From: Roseomonas mucosa ATCC BAA-692
Lineage (GTDB): Bacteria > Pseudomonadota > Alphaproteobacteria > Acetobacterales > Acetobacteraceae
DNA length: 57,271 bases
Assembly (NCBI RefSeq): GCF_000622225.1
Contig: NZ_JHWD01000024.1
Location: forward strand, 1-57,271
Direction of reading: 5' to 3'
Below the pieces are notes generated by a model. It had not been told where the DNA came from, did not search any database, and saw only the letters and a program-made list of their open reading frames with translations. Positions 43,025 through 50,952 of this stretch are shown in pieces. The translations under genes were made by a program, and so were the position numbers. The first letter of the stretch is position 1. Each line of letters opens with the position of its first letter.

Positions 43025-44140
43025 ATGAAACTTTTCACCTGCCAGAGTTGCGGCCAGGTCCTCTATTTCGAGAACACCACCTGCACCCATTGCCAGCACC
43101 GCCTCGGCTACCTGGCCGAGGAGGAGACGATGTCGGCCCTGGAGCCGGACGACGAAGCGGGGGGCGGGACCTGGCGGGCCCTGGGCGCGCGGGATGGGAC
43201 GCGCCGCTACCGCTTCTGCCGCAACGCGCAGCATGATGTCTGCAACTGGCTGGTTCCGGCGGATTCCGCGGAGGACTTCTGCCTCGCCTGCCGGCACAAC
43301 CGGATCGTTCCGAACCTCGCCGAGCCGGGGAACATCGAGCACTGGCGGGCGCTGGAAGTGGCCAAGCACCGGCTCTTCTACAGCCTGCTGCGCCTGCGCC
43401 TGCCGCTGCACACACGGCAGGAGGACCCGGAGCACGGGCTGGTCTTCGACTTCAAGGAGGACATGGCCGGCGGTACCAAGGTCATGACCGGCCATGACGA
43501 CGGCGTGATCACCATCGCGCTGAAGGAGGCCGACGACGTGCGGCGCGAGGAGATGCGCAAGCATCTGGGCGAGGTGTATCGCACCCTGCTCGGCCATTTC
43601 CGGCACGAGATCGCGCATCACTACTGGGATCTGCTGGTCGAGCGTGGCGCGAATGGCGAGCTGGAGGCTTTCCGCGACCTCTTCGGCGACGAGCGGCAGG
43701 ACTACCAGCAGGCGCTCGACACCTACTATGCCAATGGCGCGCCGGCGGACTGGCAGGAGAACTACGTCAGCGCCTATGCCAGCGCTCATCCCTGGGAGGA
43801 TTTCGCCGAGACCTGGACGCACTACCTGCACATCGTGGACACGCTGGAGATGGCTGGCGCCTTCGGGATCAGCGTCCACCCCGCCGAGGTGCCGGACGAC
43901 GGCTCCCTCAGCACCAATATCGATTTCGATCCATACACCGCCGAGACGATCGGGGCGATCGTGGATGCCTGGCTGCCGCTCAGCTTCGCGGTCAACAGCC
44001 TGAACCGCTCGATGGGCCTGGCGGATCTCTACCCCTTTGTGCTGTCCCCGCACGCGGTGGAGAAGCTGGGCTTCATCCACCGGCTGGTCCGTGGGCAGCC
44101 GCTGGCCGTGGAAACACCCCTTCCCCCCGGCCCGGCCTGA
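43025..44140 (+). CDS. Putative zinc-binding metallopeptidase with N-terminal zinc ribbon
   Basis: A 371-residue cytoplasmic protein of the zinc-ribbon/'putative zinc-binding peptidase' family seen in many alphaproteobacteria. The ribbon cysteines are C6, C9, C20 and C23 (CQSCG...CTHC). A second Cys-rich stretch follows (FCRNAQHDVCNW, FCLACR). The metallopeptidase motif HExxH is H194-E195-I-A-H198 (FRHEIAHHYW), and the downstream ENYVSAYASAHPWEDFAETWTHYLH may give the third ligand. Substrate and role are unknown. No signal peptide. It follows the AhpD gene by about 145 bp and is probably a separate unit. Confidence 0.82.
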   Translation: MKLFTCQSCGQVLYFENTTCTHCQHRLGYLAEEETMSALEPDDEAGGGTWRALGARDGTRRYRFCRNAQHDVCNWLVPADSAEDFCLACRHNRIVPNLAEPGNIEHWRALEVAKHRLFYSLLRLRLPLHTRQEDPEHGLVFDFKEDMAGGTKVMTGHDDGVITIALKEADDVRREEMRKHLGEVYRTLLGHFRHEIAHHYWDLLVERGANGELEAFRDLFGDERQDYQQALDTYYANGAPADWQENYVSAYASAHPWEDFAETWTHYLHIVDTLEMAGAFGISVHPAEVPDDGSLSTNIDFDPYTAETIGAIVDAWLPLSFAVNSLNRSMGLADLYPFVLSPHAVEKLGFIHRLVRGQPLAVETPLPPGPA

Positions 44141-44193
44141 CGCGGCGGCCAGCCCGGCCCGTGGCTTGCCTCGTTGCGCCGGGGAAGCTCCTT

Positions 44194-44218
44194 GGGGGCA
44201 AGGCGGAGCCTTGCCCCC
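44194..44218. terminator. Perfect hairpin terminator; right end of a structured repeat
   Basis: GGGGGCAAGGC-GGA-GCCTTGCCCCC, a perfect stem of 11 bp with a 3-nt loop, between convergent genes. It is followed by CGGCGGGTAGCCACGAAGCGC, which is the conserved right end of the dispersed repeat (CGGCGGCCAGCCACGAAGCGC in copy A). So this is an end fragment of the family with a different but still fully paired stem. Confidence 0.75.
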
Positions 44219-44255
44219 GGCGGGTAGCCACGAAGCGCCGCGCCCACCGATCTTC

Positions 44256-44489
44256 TCAGCACCCGCGCGAGGCGAAATCCTGTGCCCGGGCGGCGCGGCG
44301 CTGGTCGGCCGGCAGGCCGGTCACGGAGGCGGTATAGGCGGCCCCGGTCGCATTGGCCGCGGCCTCACGGCAATAGGGGTCGGGGATGGCGGCGACGCCG
44401 GGCGTATAGATGGGCTGCGACGGCGAGCTGCAGGCGGCGAACCCGGCCAGGCTCAGGCAGGCCGTCATTCCGAGCATCCAGCGGGACAT
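44256..44489 (-). CDS. Small lipoprotein of unknown function
   Basis: A 77-residue lipoprotein. The signal peptide MSRWMLGMTACLSLAGFAAC ends at a lipobox-like FAAC with the lipidated Cys at residue 20. The mature part has AAIPDPYCREAAANATGAAY and ends in a Cys, so one disulfide is possible. Similar short lipoproteins are common and uncharacterised in this order. GAGGAGG lies just upstream of the start. It sits 3' of the TonB receptor gene on the same strand, about 60 bp away, and could be co-transcribed with it. Confidence 0.7.
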   Translation of the reverse strand: MSRWMLGMTACLSLAGFAACSSPSQPIYTPGVAAIPDPYCREAAANATGAAYTASVTGLPADQRRAARAQDFASRGC

Positions 44490-44548
44490 GGCGAGATCCT
44501 CCTCAAAGCCAGGAGAAGCGCCGTCCCGCCGGATGGTTGCGGGTGCTC

Positions 44549-46792
44549 CTACCAGCGCACCCGGGCACCGGCGATCACCAGCAGGCGGTCGCCGAAATAG
44601 CAGGCGTTGGAGGAGGAGCAGCTGGAGACATAGGCCTTGTCCGCGATGTTGTTCGCGTTCAGCGTCAGCTCCAGGCCCTTGGCCTGCGGGAAGCGCTCCC
44701 CGACGTCGTAGCGCACCGCGGCGTCGAACAGGGTGAAGTCCGACACCTTGAAGCTGTTCGTCTCGTCGCCGTAGGTCGAACCGACATAGCGCACGCCGGC
44801 ACCCAGCGAGAGGCCGCGCAGGAAGCCGTCGGTGAAGCGGTAGTTCGCCCAGGCGCTGGCGATGTGCTCGGGCACCTGCTGTGGGCGCTTGCCCTGGACG
44901 TTCGCGGTGGTGGAACGCGTCACCTCGGCGTCGATGTAGCTGTAGGTGCCGATCAGGTCGATGTTGCTGGTCAGGCTGGCGCGACCCTCGACCTCGACAC
45001 CCTGCGAGCGGATCTCGCCGGTCTGGATGCTGTAGTTGGTGTTGATCGGGTCCTGGGTCAGGACGTTCTTCTGCTTGATATGATAGGCCGCGACCTGGAC
45101 GAAGCTGTTCATCCCCGGCGGCTGGTACTTCACGCCCGCCTCGTACTGCTCGCCCGTCGTCGGGTCGAAGGAACTGCCGCCGCGCGATGGCGCATAGGTG
45201 CCGCTGTTGGGCAGGAAGGAGGTGGAATAATTGACGTAGGGCGCGAAGCCGTTGTCGAAGAGGTAGAGCAGCCCCGCGCGCCAGGTGAACTTGCTGTCGT
45301 CCTGGCTGGAGCGGGTGCTGTAGGTGCGGGTATAGGTCTCGCTGGTCGCCCAGTCGTTGCGCACGCCCACGGTCAGGTGCCAGCGGTCCCAGACCATCTG
45401 GTCCTGCCCGTAGAGGCCGAGCTGGTCCGTGTTCTGGTAGGTCGTGCCGGAGGCGCCGATCCGCGGCCGGGCGATGTAGCTGCCATAGACAGGCGCGAAG
45501 ATGTCAAGCGTGGTCGCCGTGCCCTGGCCCAGCCGCCGCTTGGCCGAGCTGCGCGACCAGTCGAGCCCGGCCAGCACCGTGTGCCGCACCGGCCCGGTGT
45601 TGAAGTCCGCCTGCGCCTGGTTGTCGAGGGCGAGCGTGTCCGCGTGCTCGATCGAGAGCGTCGTGGCGCGGGACGCGGTGCGCTGGTTTGCCGCCAGGGA
45701 GCGGAAGGAGACCGCCGAGAACTCGGAATCGATGTGCGAATAGCGGAAGTTCTGCCGGACGGTCCAGATGCTGTCGAGCCGGTGCTCCAACTGGTAGCCA
45801 ACCGAGGCGACGGTGCGGTCGTACTTGTCGAAATCGGGCTCGCCCGGGTTGAAGCTCGGCTTCAGCTTGCCGTTGCGGTTCGGCAGCACCGTGCCGACCG
45901 CCGGGACGAAGTTGTAGAAGCCGCCCTCGGGATCGTGCTGGTAGCTGCTCAGGAAGGTCAGCGTGGTATCGGCATCCGGCCGCCAGGTCAGGGCGGGAGC
46001 GATGGCGATGCGCTGTTCCTTGACGTTCTCGTACTGTGTGTCGGCGGTGCGCCCGATGCCGGTCAGGCGGTAGAGGAACTGGCCATCCTCGGTCAGCTTG
46101 CCGCCGAAGTCGAAGGCGGTCTGCAGCCGGGCGCGGTTGCCGGCCTCCAGCCGGACCTCGTGGATCGGCGTTTCGGTCGGGCGCTTGCTGACGAGGTTGA
46201 CGATGCCGCCGGAGCCGGTCTGGCCATAGAGCACCGAGGCCGGGCCGCGCAGCACCTCGATGCGCTCCAGCAGCCAGGGATCGACCGAGGGGATGGCGTA
46301 GGAGACGCCGCGCTGCTGCCGCAGCCCGTCGAGGAAGTTCACATAGGCCGCGCCGACGCCCTGGCCGCCAAAGCCGCGGATGAAGTTGCTGTCGTAGCGG
46401 GAGGTGGGACGGATCTCGGACAACACGCCCGGCGTGAAGCGCAGCGCCTGGGAGACGGTCTGCGCCGCCTGGTCGTCCATCTGCTGCCGCGTGACGACGC
46501 TGGTGGACTGGGGCGACTCGATCAGCGGCGTGTCGGTCTTGGTGCCGGTGGTGGCCACGGGAGCGACATAGCCGTCCACCGGTTGCCAGCTCCGCCAGGC
46601 CGTGCCCTGCACATCGACGGTCGGCAGGGTGAGCGTGCCGGCGGCAGCCTGATCCGCTGCCTGGCCTTGGGCAGCCGCATCCTGGGCAAAGCCGGTGGAG
46701 GGGCCCAGGGTGGTCACGGCGACGGTCATCAGCAGGAGACCACGCCAGGAAGCCACGAGGGGAAGGCAGATCGGGATCGGTCGGAGGGCCAT
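44549..46792 (-). CDS. TonB-dependent siderophore receptor (FhuA/FoxA/FpvA-like)
   Basis: Outer-membrane ferric-siderophore importer of 747 residues. A signal peptide (about 1-36) is followed by a plug domain: ESPQSTSVVTRQQMDDQAAQTVSQALRFTPGV, RGFGG, and LERIEVLRGPASVLYGQTGSGGIVNLVSKRP. The 22-strand barrel follows and ends in the expected aromatic strand (VIAGARVRW). The C-terminal ACYFGDRLLV and CSSSNAC segment is typical of ferrichrome/ferrioxamine-type receptors, so a hydroxamate siderophore is likely but not proven. A Fur box is 50 bp upstream. No siderophore synthesis or ABC uptake genes are here; the SIP at 29091 could act on the same substrate. Confidence 0.92.
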   Translation of the reverse strand: MALRPIPICLPLVASWRGLLLMTVAVTTLGPSTGFAQDAAAQGQAADQAAAGTLTLPTVDVQGTAWRSWQPVDGYVAPVATTGTKTDTPLIESPQSTSVVTRQQMDDQAAQTVSQALRFTPGVLSEIRPTSRYDSNFIRGFGGQGVGAAYVNFLDGLRQQRGVSYAIPSVDPWLLERIEVLRGPASVLYGQTGSGGIVNLVSKRPTETPIHEVRLEAGNRARLQTAFDFGGKLTEDGQFLYRLTGIGRTADTQYENVKEQRIAIAPALTWRPDADTTLTFLSSYQHDPEGGFYNFVPAVGTVLPNRNGKLKPSFNPGEPDFDKYDRTVASVGYQLEHRLDSIWTVRQNFRYSHIDSEFSAVSFRSLAANQRTASRATTLSIEHADTLALDNQAQADFNTGPVRHTVLAGLDWSRSSAKRRLGQGTATTLDIFAPVYGSYIARPRIGASGTTYQNTDQLGLYGQDQMVWDRWHLTVGVRNDWATSETYTRTYSTRSSQDDSKFTWRAGLLYLFDNGFAPYVNYSTSFLPNSGTYAPSRGGSSFDPTTGEQYEAGVKYQPPGMNSFVQVAAYHIKQKNVLTQDPINTNYSIQTGEIRSQGVEVEGRASLTSNIDLIGTYSYIDAEVTRSTTANVQGKRPQQVPEHIASAWANYRFTDGFLRGLSLGAGVRYVGSTYGDETNSFKVSDFTLFDAAVRYDVGERFPQAKGLELTLNANNIADKAYVSSCSSSNACYFGDRLLVIAGARVRW

Positions 46793-46842
46793 GTGTATGC
46801 GACGTCCATCAAGCGGCAGAATGCGCTCTGGCGCCTAATCTA

Positions 46843-46861
46843 ATTGATAATCAATCTCAAT
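46843..46861. promoter_or_regulatory. Fur box of the TonB receptor gene
   Basis: ATTGATAATCAATCTCAAT matches the perfect box at 28999 in 16 of 19 positions; the left half GATAAT is exact and the right half is imperfect. It lies 50 bp upstream of the receptor start in AT-rich sequence. Confidence 0.75.
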
Positions 46862-46928
46862 AAGGCCTTGGACCTTCATCCTGTTGTGACCTTGCGGATA
46901 CGCCTGGGTGTCGCATGAAGGACACGAT

Positions 46929-46948
46929 AAATGACATCGATGTCATTT
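46929..46948. promoter_or_regulatory. Perfect 20-bp palindrome AAATGACATCGATGTCATTT
   Basis: A 10-bp-arm dyad without spacer, in the divergent region 219 bp before the MFS start and 137 bp from the TonB receptor start. The length and perfection fit a TetR- or MarR-type operator. No such regulator is encoded nearby. It does not resemble the Fur box. Confidence 0.55.
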
Positions 46949-47166
46949 CCGGCGTGACCATGACGTGCACGGCATCATGGCAGCCGGCGAGACCGTCTTG
47001 ACGTGCCCCTGCCCCGCCATGGCATATCGCGGGCGTGGCCGCTCCATGGGCCGCCGTAAGCGTTCGACGTGAGCCAACGCATCACATCTGGACATCGTGC
47101 CGGATGGGGATGCGCCGTGCTCGCTGGGCCGCCTGCTTCTCCATACGGCGCGGAGAGGATAGTCCC

Positions 47167-48429
47167 ATGGACCCGACCAGCGCTTCCACGCCGCGCTCCA
47201 CCCCCCTCCACGAAGTCACCTCTCCGGGTGGCATCCCTTCCGCCAGCAGCACGCCGGATGCGGCGGCCCTGCCGCGCCTCGCCCTGGCGGTCTTCCTCGC
47301 CTACATGACGGTGGCGCTGCCGCTGCCGGTCATCCCGCTCTATGTCCATGATGGGCTGGGCTTCGGCAATGTCGTGGCCGGGCTCAGCATCGGCATCCAG
47401 TTCGTCGCCACCATCCTGACCCGCGGCTATGCCGGGCGCCTCGCCGACCATTCCGGGGCGCGCCGCTCCATGCGGTCGGGCCTCGTCTTCTGCGCCCTGT
47501 CCGGGGCAGTCTACATGCTCTCGGCCCTGCTGCCGCTGGAAGCGCTGCCCCGGCTCCTGCTGCTGATGGCCGGCCGCCTGGTGCTGGGCTTCGGGGAAAG
47601 CCAGCTCGTCATCGGCGCCCTGGCCTGGGGCATCGGCCTGGTCGGGCAGCCCCGCACCGGGCGGGTGCTGTCCTGGATGGGCATGGCCATGTACGGCGCC
47701 CTCGCCGCCGGGGCACCGGCGGGGCTCTGGCTCTCCGGCCTGGATGGGACGACCGGGGGCGGGATGGCCATCGTCGGCCTCGCCACGCTGCTGCTGCCGC
47801 TGCTCGCCCTCGTCACGACCACCGGCATCACCGCGACCCGGCCGGCCGGCGGCACGCGGGGCTCCTTCTGGGGCATCGTCGGGCGGATCCGCCTTCCGGG
47901 CCTCGCGGTGGCGCTGCAGGGGATCGGCTTTGCCGCCATCGGCGCCTTCGCCACGCTGCACTTCACCGACCGGGGCTGGCCGCATGCCGGTCTGGCGCTG
48001 AGTTGCTTCGGGGGCGCCTTCGTGCTGGTGCGCATCCTCCTCGGCCATGCGCCGGACCGGTTCGGCGGCATTCCCGTCGCCCTGGCCTCCCTCGCGGTCG
48101 AGACGGCCGGGCTGCTCCTGCTCTGGAGCGCCGGGACCCCGCTCCTCGCCCTGGCCGGTGCCGCCGTCACCGGGGCGGGCTGTTCCCTGGTCTTCCCCGC
48201 GCTGGGCGTGGAGGTGGTGAAGCACGTGCCACCGCAGATACGCGGCACCGCCCTGGGTGGCTTCGCGGCGTTCCAGGACCTGTCCTATGCCGTGACCGGG
48301 CCGCTGGCCGGACTTGTGGCGAATGCCCTGGGCTATGCCGCCATCTTCGGCGTCTCCGCCCTGGCGGCGTTGCTGGGGCTGGGGATGGTGCTCGCCATGC
48401 GGCTCCGGGCGGAGGCGGGCCCGGCCTGA
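47167..48429 (+). CDS. MFS transporter (arabinose-efflux/YfcJ-YhhS type)
   Basis: A 420-residue, 12-helix major-facilitator protein. Helix 1 begins LPRLALAVFLAYMTVALPLPVIPLYV. The MFS signature between helices 2 and 3 is RGYAGRLADHSGARRSM (G-x3-D-x2-G-x-R-R pattern). Helix 7 onward repeats with GLAVALQGIGFAAIGAF and LLGHAPDRFGG. The pattern is that of the YfcJ/YhhS drug or sugar efflux group. The ATG at 47167 follows AGAGGA. The 40-residue N-terminal tail is Ser/Thr/Pro-rich. Substrate unknown. Confidence 0.87.
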   Translation: MDPTSASTPRSTPLHEVTSPGGIPSASSTPDAAALPRLALAVFLAYMTVALPLPVIPLYVHDGLGFGNVVAGLSIGIQFVATILTRGYAGRLADHSGARRSMRSGLVFCALSGAVYMLSALLPLEALPRLLLLMAGRLVLGFGESQLVIGALAWGIGLVGQPRTGRVLSWMGMAMYGALAAGAPAGLWLSGLDGTTGGGMAIVGLATLLLPLLALVTTTGITATRPAGGTRGSFWGIVGRIRLPGLAVALQGIGFAAIGAFATLHFTDRGWPHAGLALSCFGGAFVLVRILLGHAPDRFGGIPVALASLAVETAGLLLLWSAGTPLLALAGAAVTGAGCSLVFPALGVEVVKHVPPQIRGTALGGFAAFQDLSYAVTGPLAGLVANALGYAAIFGVSALAALLGLGMVLAMRLRAEAGPA

Positions 48430-48466
48430 CCGGCGGGGCATGGCTTCGCCCGGCAAGGCCGGCGGA

Positions 48467-49081
48467 TCAGTAGAGCCGCTTGCTGTAGCTTTCCGCGATC
48501 CAGGCCTCGCTGCGTTCCGCATCCTCGGCCAGTTGGTCCGCCAGGATGCGGCCCAGCGAGGGGAAGGAGGCGCGGGGGACCTGCCGCGAGGCATCCCAGA
48601 GGCCGGAGCGCATCATGGCCTTGCCGCAGTGGAAGAAGACCTCCTCCACCGAGACCAGCAGCCCGGCCAGGGGCGGCTTGCCCTGGGCGGCGAGGGGCGC
48701 CAGCAGCGCCGCGTCGCGCGTCATCGCCGCCCGGCCGTTGACCCGCAGCGTCTCGTTGATGCCGGGGACGAGAAAGATCAGCCCCAGTTGCGGATTGCCG
48801 GCGACGTTCATCATCGTGTCCACGCGCCGGTTGCCGATCCGGTCGGGGATCAGCAGCGTCGCCTCGTCCAGCACGGCGACGAAGCCCGGCGCGTCGCCAC
48901 GCGGCGTGGCGTCGCAGCGCCCTTCCGCATCCGCCGAGGCGATCACCAGGAAGGGCGAGAGGGCGATGAAGGCCCGGGCATGGCGGTCCAGCCGGGTGAG
49001 CTGCTTGGCCACCACGCGCGGGTCGGGCTGGCCGTAATGCGCACGGATCTCCTCCGCATCCGGGGATTCGGGCGGTGTCAT
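48467..49081 (-). CDS. PPOX-class FMN-binding flavoprotein (MSMEG_1061-like)
   Basis: A 204-residue split-barrel flavoprotein of the pyridoxamine-phosphate-oxidase class. Family blocks are FIALSPFLVIASADAEGRCDATPRGDAPGFVAVLDE and LIPDRIGNRRVDTMMNVAGNPQLGLIFLVPG, with the C-terminal LLVSVEEVFFHCGKAMMRSGLW. The ATG at 49081 has AGGAGGAG before it; the ATG at 49105 would add MAEQEEPR and overlap the upstream gene. Such proteins reduce or bind F420/FMN substrates; the substrate is not known. It lies 16 bp downstream of the shikimate-dehydrogenase-like gene in the same transcription unit. Confidence 0.85.
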   Translation of the reverse strand: MTPPESPDAEEIRAHYGQPDPRVVAKQLTRLDRHARAFIALSPFLVIASADAEGRCDATPRGDAPGFVAVLDEATLLIPDRIGNRRVDTMMNVAGNPQLGLIFLVPGINETLRVNGRAAMTRDAALLAPLAAQGKPPLAGLLVSVEEVFFHCGKAMMRSGLWDASRQVPRASFPSLGRILADQLAEDAERSEAWIAESYSKRLY

Positions 49082-49097
49082 GCGGGGCTCCTCCTGC

Positions 49098-49916
49098 TCA
49101 GCCACGGGCGTATTCGGCGGCGCGGCGCACCAGATCCTCTTCCGGGCGAATGCCCGTGTAGAGCACGAACTGTTCCAGCGCCTGGAGGGTGATCACCTCG
49201 CCGCCGTCGATCACCCGCTTGCCCAACCGGCGCGCCAGGCGGATGAGCGGCGTTTCCACCGGCAGGGCCACCACGTCGAAGACGGTCTCCGCCGCTGCCA
49301 CCGTGTCCTCGGGGAAGGACAGGTCCTCTGCCTCCGGTCCGCCCGACATGCCGACGGGCGTGACATTCACCAGCATGGCGGGGCGTAGCGTGCCGGGCTC
49401 CGCCTGCCAGGCATAGCCGCAGCTCTCCGCCAGGGCGCGGCCCGTGGCCTCGTTGCGCGCGACGATGGTGCCCTGCCGGAAGCCCGCGTCCCGCAGTGCC
49501 GAGGCCACCGCCTTGGCCATGCCGCCGCTGCCGCGCAGGGCGAAGGGCGTGCCGGGCGGAACGGCGTGGCGCGCGATCAGCTTCTCCACCGCGATGTAGT
49601 CCGTGTTGTAGGCGGTGAGATGCCCGTCATCGTTGACGATGGTGTTCACCGACCGGATCGCCGCAGCGGAGTCGGTGAGCCTGTCCAGGAAGGGAATGCA
49701 GGCTTCCTTGAAGGGCATCGACACGGCGCAGCCGCGGATGCCCAGCGCGCGGATGCCCGTGATGGCGCCGGGGAGGTCCTTCGTGGTGAAGGCCTTGTAG
49801 AGGAAGTTCAGCCCCAGCTCGCGGTACAGATAGTTGTGGAAACGGGTGCCGGTGTTGCCCGGCCGCCCGGAGAGCGACATGCAGAGCACCGTATCCTTGT
49901 TGATGGTCGGCAGCAT
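49098..49916 (-). CDS. Shikimate dehydrogenase-like protein (HI0607/SdhL type)
   Basis: A 272-residue member of the shikimate dehydrogenase superfamily, but of the divergent group typified by Haemophilus HI0607 (N-terminus LCMSLSGRPGNTGTRFHNYLYRELGLNFLYKAF), not canonical AroE. The catalytic residues are kept: K70 in SMPFKEA and D106 in NTDY. The NAD(P)-binding motif is RGSGGMAKAVAS. HI0607 has only weak shikimate activity, so another hydroxy acid is likely. It lies in one operon with a PPOX flavoprotein and downstream of a GntR regulator, which also argues for a catabolic or specialised role. Confidence 0.87.
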   Translation of the reverse strand: MLPTINKDTVLCMSLSGRPGNTGTRFHNYLYRELGLNFLYKAFTTKDLPGAITGIRALGIRGCAVSMPFKEACIPFLDRLTDSAAAIRSVNTIVNDDGHLTAYNTDYIAVEKLIARHAVPPGTPFALRGSGGMAKAVASALRDAGFRQGTIVARNEATGRALAESCGYAWQAEPGTLRPAMLVNVTPVGMSGGPEAEDLSFPEDTVAAAETVFDVVALPVETPLIRLARRLGKRVIDGGEVITLQALEQFVLYTGIRPEEDLVRRAAEYARG

Positions 49917-50031
49917 CGGCTCTCTCCTCTGTCGGTCCGGCCCAGACTAGTGGTCAACCTCACCGGCGACCATCTCCGGTCCAAAGCGCAGATCACGGCA
50001 CGGAAGGATTTCGGCCGCTCCACGGCAACCG

Positions 50032-50739
50032 TCATCCCCTCGTCGCCCCTGTGGCAGGCTCCCCCCCGGCGGCCAGCTTGGCGCCGATCGTCCGCTCGAA
50101 GCCGTTGCTGACGTGCTGGCCCATGGCGCGGGACGCAGCGTCGGCATCCCGGAGCTGCAAGGCTCGCAGGATCGCCAGGTGTTCCTCGTGGGATGCGGCG
50201 CTGCTGCTGTCGGTTTCAAAGCCCCGGCGCCGCAACAGGTGCATGCGGTCGATGACCTGCCGGTAGAAGCCGAGCAGGGTCTTGTTGCCGGCCATTTCAA
50301 TCAGGCGGTCATGGAAAGCGATGTTAAGGGGAAAGTAACGAGCCACATCGCCTGAGACAGACGCCGCCTCCAGTTCCTCCAGCATGCTTGCCAGTTCGCC
50401 GGTCTGCCGGTCGGTAATCCTGGGAGCCAGGAGCCGGCCGGCCATCTCGTCCAGGTTGCGGCGCACGGCATAGAGTTCCGCTGCCTCCTCATCCGTGATT
50501 TCACGGATGTAGACGCCGCGATTCTTCTCGAAACGGACCAGTCCCGCGGTTTCGAGCGAGCGGAACGCCTCGCGCACCGGCGCCCGGCTGATCTGCATGG
50601 ATTCAGCCAGGTCGGCCTCGTTAAGCTTCGTGCCTGCCACGATGACGCCTGCCTTGATGCGGCGAATGATCTCTTGCTCTACCGCACCTGCAAGAGTTTG
50701 GGAGCGGAGCAGATCCAGCGGATGGGTTGGGCCGAGCAT
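50032..50739 (-). CDS. GntR/FCD-family transcriptional regulator
   Basis: A 235-residue regulator with a winged helix-turn-helix (about 10-78: LAGAVEQEIIRRIKAGVIVAGTKLNEADLAESMQISRAPVREAFRSLETAGLVRFEKNRG) and an FCD effector domain (about 85-215, with metal-site residues in NIAFHDRLIEMAGN and SHEEHLAILRAL). It is upstream of the shikimate-dehydrogenase-like and PPOX genes on the same strand and divergent from the MmgE/PrpD gene; the TTGTC cluster between them is its likely binding region. Confidence 0.9.
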   Translation of the reverse strand: MLGPTHPLDLLRSQTLAGAVEQEIIRRIKAGVIVAGTKLNEADLAESMQISRAPVREAFRSLETAGLVRFEKNRGVYIREITDEEAAELYAVRRNLDEMAGRLLAPRITDRQTGELASMLEELEAASVSGDVARYFPLNIAFHDRLIEMAGNKTLLGFYRQVIDRMHLLRRRGFETDSSSAASHEEHLAILRALQLRDADAASRAMGQHVSNGFERTIGAKLAAGGEPATGATRG

Positions 50740-50778
50740 ACCGCCCTATAGGATCGCGAACTGAGGAGTTCCAGGGAA

Positions 50779-50804
50779 TTGTCAATTGTCATATTGTCGA
50801 CAAT
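50779..50804. promoter_or_regulatory. TTGTC cluster and ATTGTCGACAAT palindrome, GntR operator candidate
   Basis: ATTGTCGACAAT at 50793-50804 is a perfect 12-bp palindrome of the form bound by FCD-type GntR regulators (TTGT-N-ACAA). Two more half-sites, AATTGTC, precede it at about 50778 and 50785. It lies between the divergent gntR and MmgE/PrpD genes. Confidence 0.6.
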
Positions 50805-50952
50805 CTGCTAACTCTGTGGCGGCGGCATGCGCTGCCTTTCGCTCCAGCAAGGATGGGCGGTGCGCTCCTGGCCTGCCACGCACGATCCGTGGGTGCCGTC
50901 AGAAGCCGAGCATGCCGCTCTTCCAACAAGAAAACCGTCTCAGGGACACGCC

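Larger units (their letters stand above)
46793..47166. other. Divergent region, receptor / MFS exporter
   Basis: A 374-bp gap holding the Fur box (46843-46861) and, about 70 bp further, the 20-bp palindrome at 46929-46948. The rest up to the MFS start is GC-rich with no clear promoter. Small ORFs crossing it have no ribosome-binding sites or family resemblance. Confidence 0.5.

Noticed and set aside
49098-49916. Canonical AroE of the shikimate pathway
   Set aside because: The N-terminal substrate-binding region follows the HI0607 group (SLSGRPGNTGTRFHNYL), and the genetic context is a GntR-controlled operon, not housekeeping.
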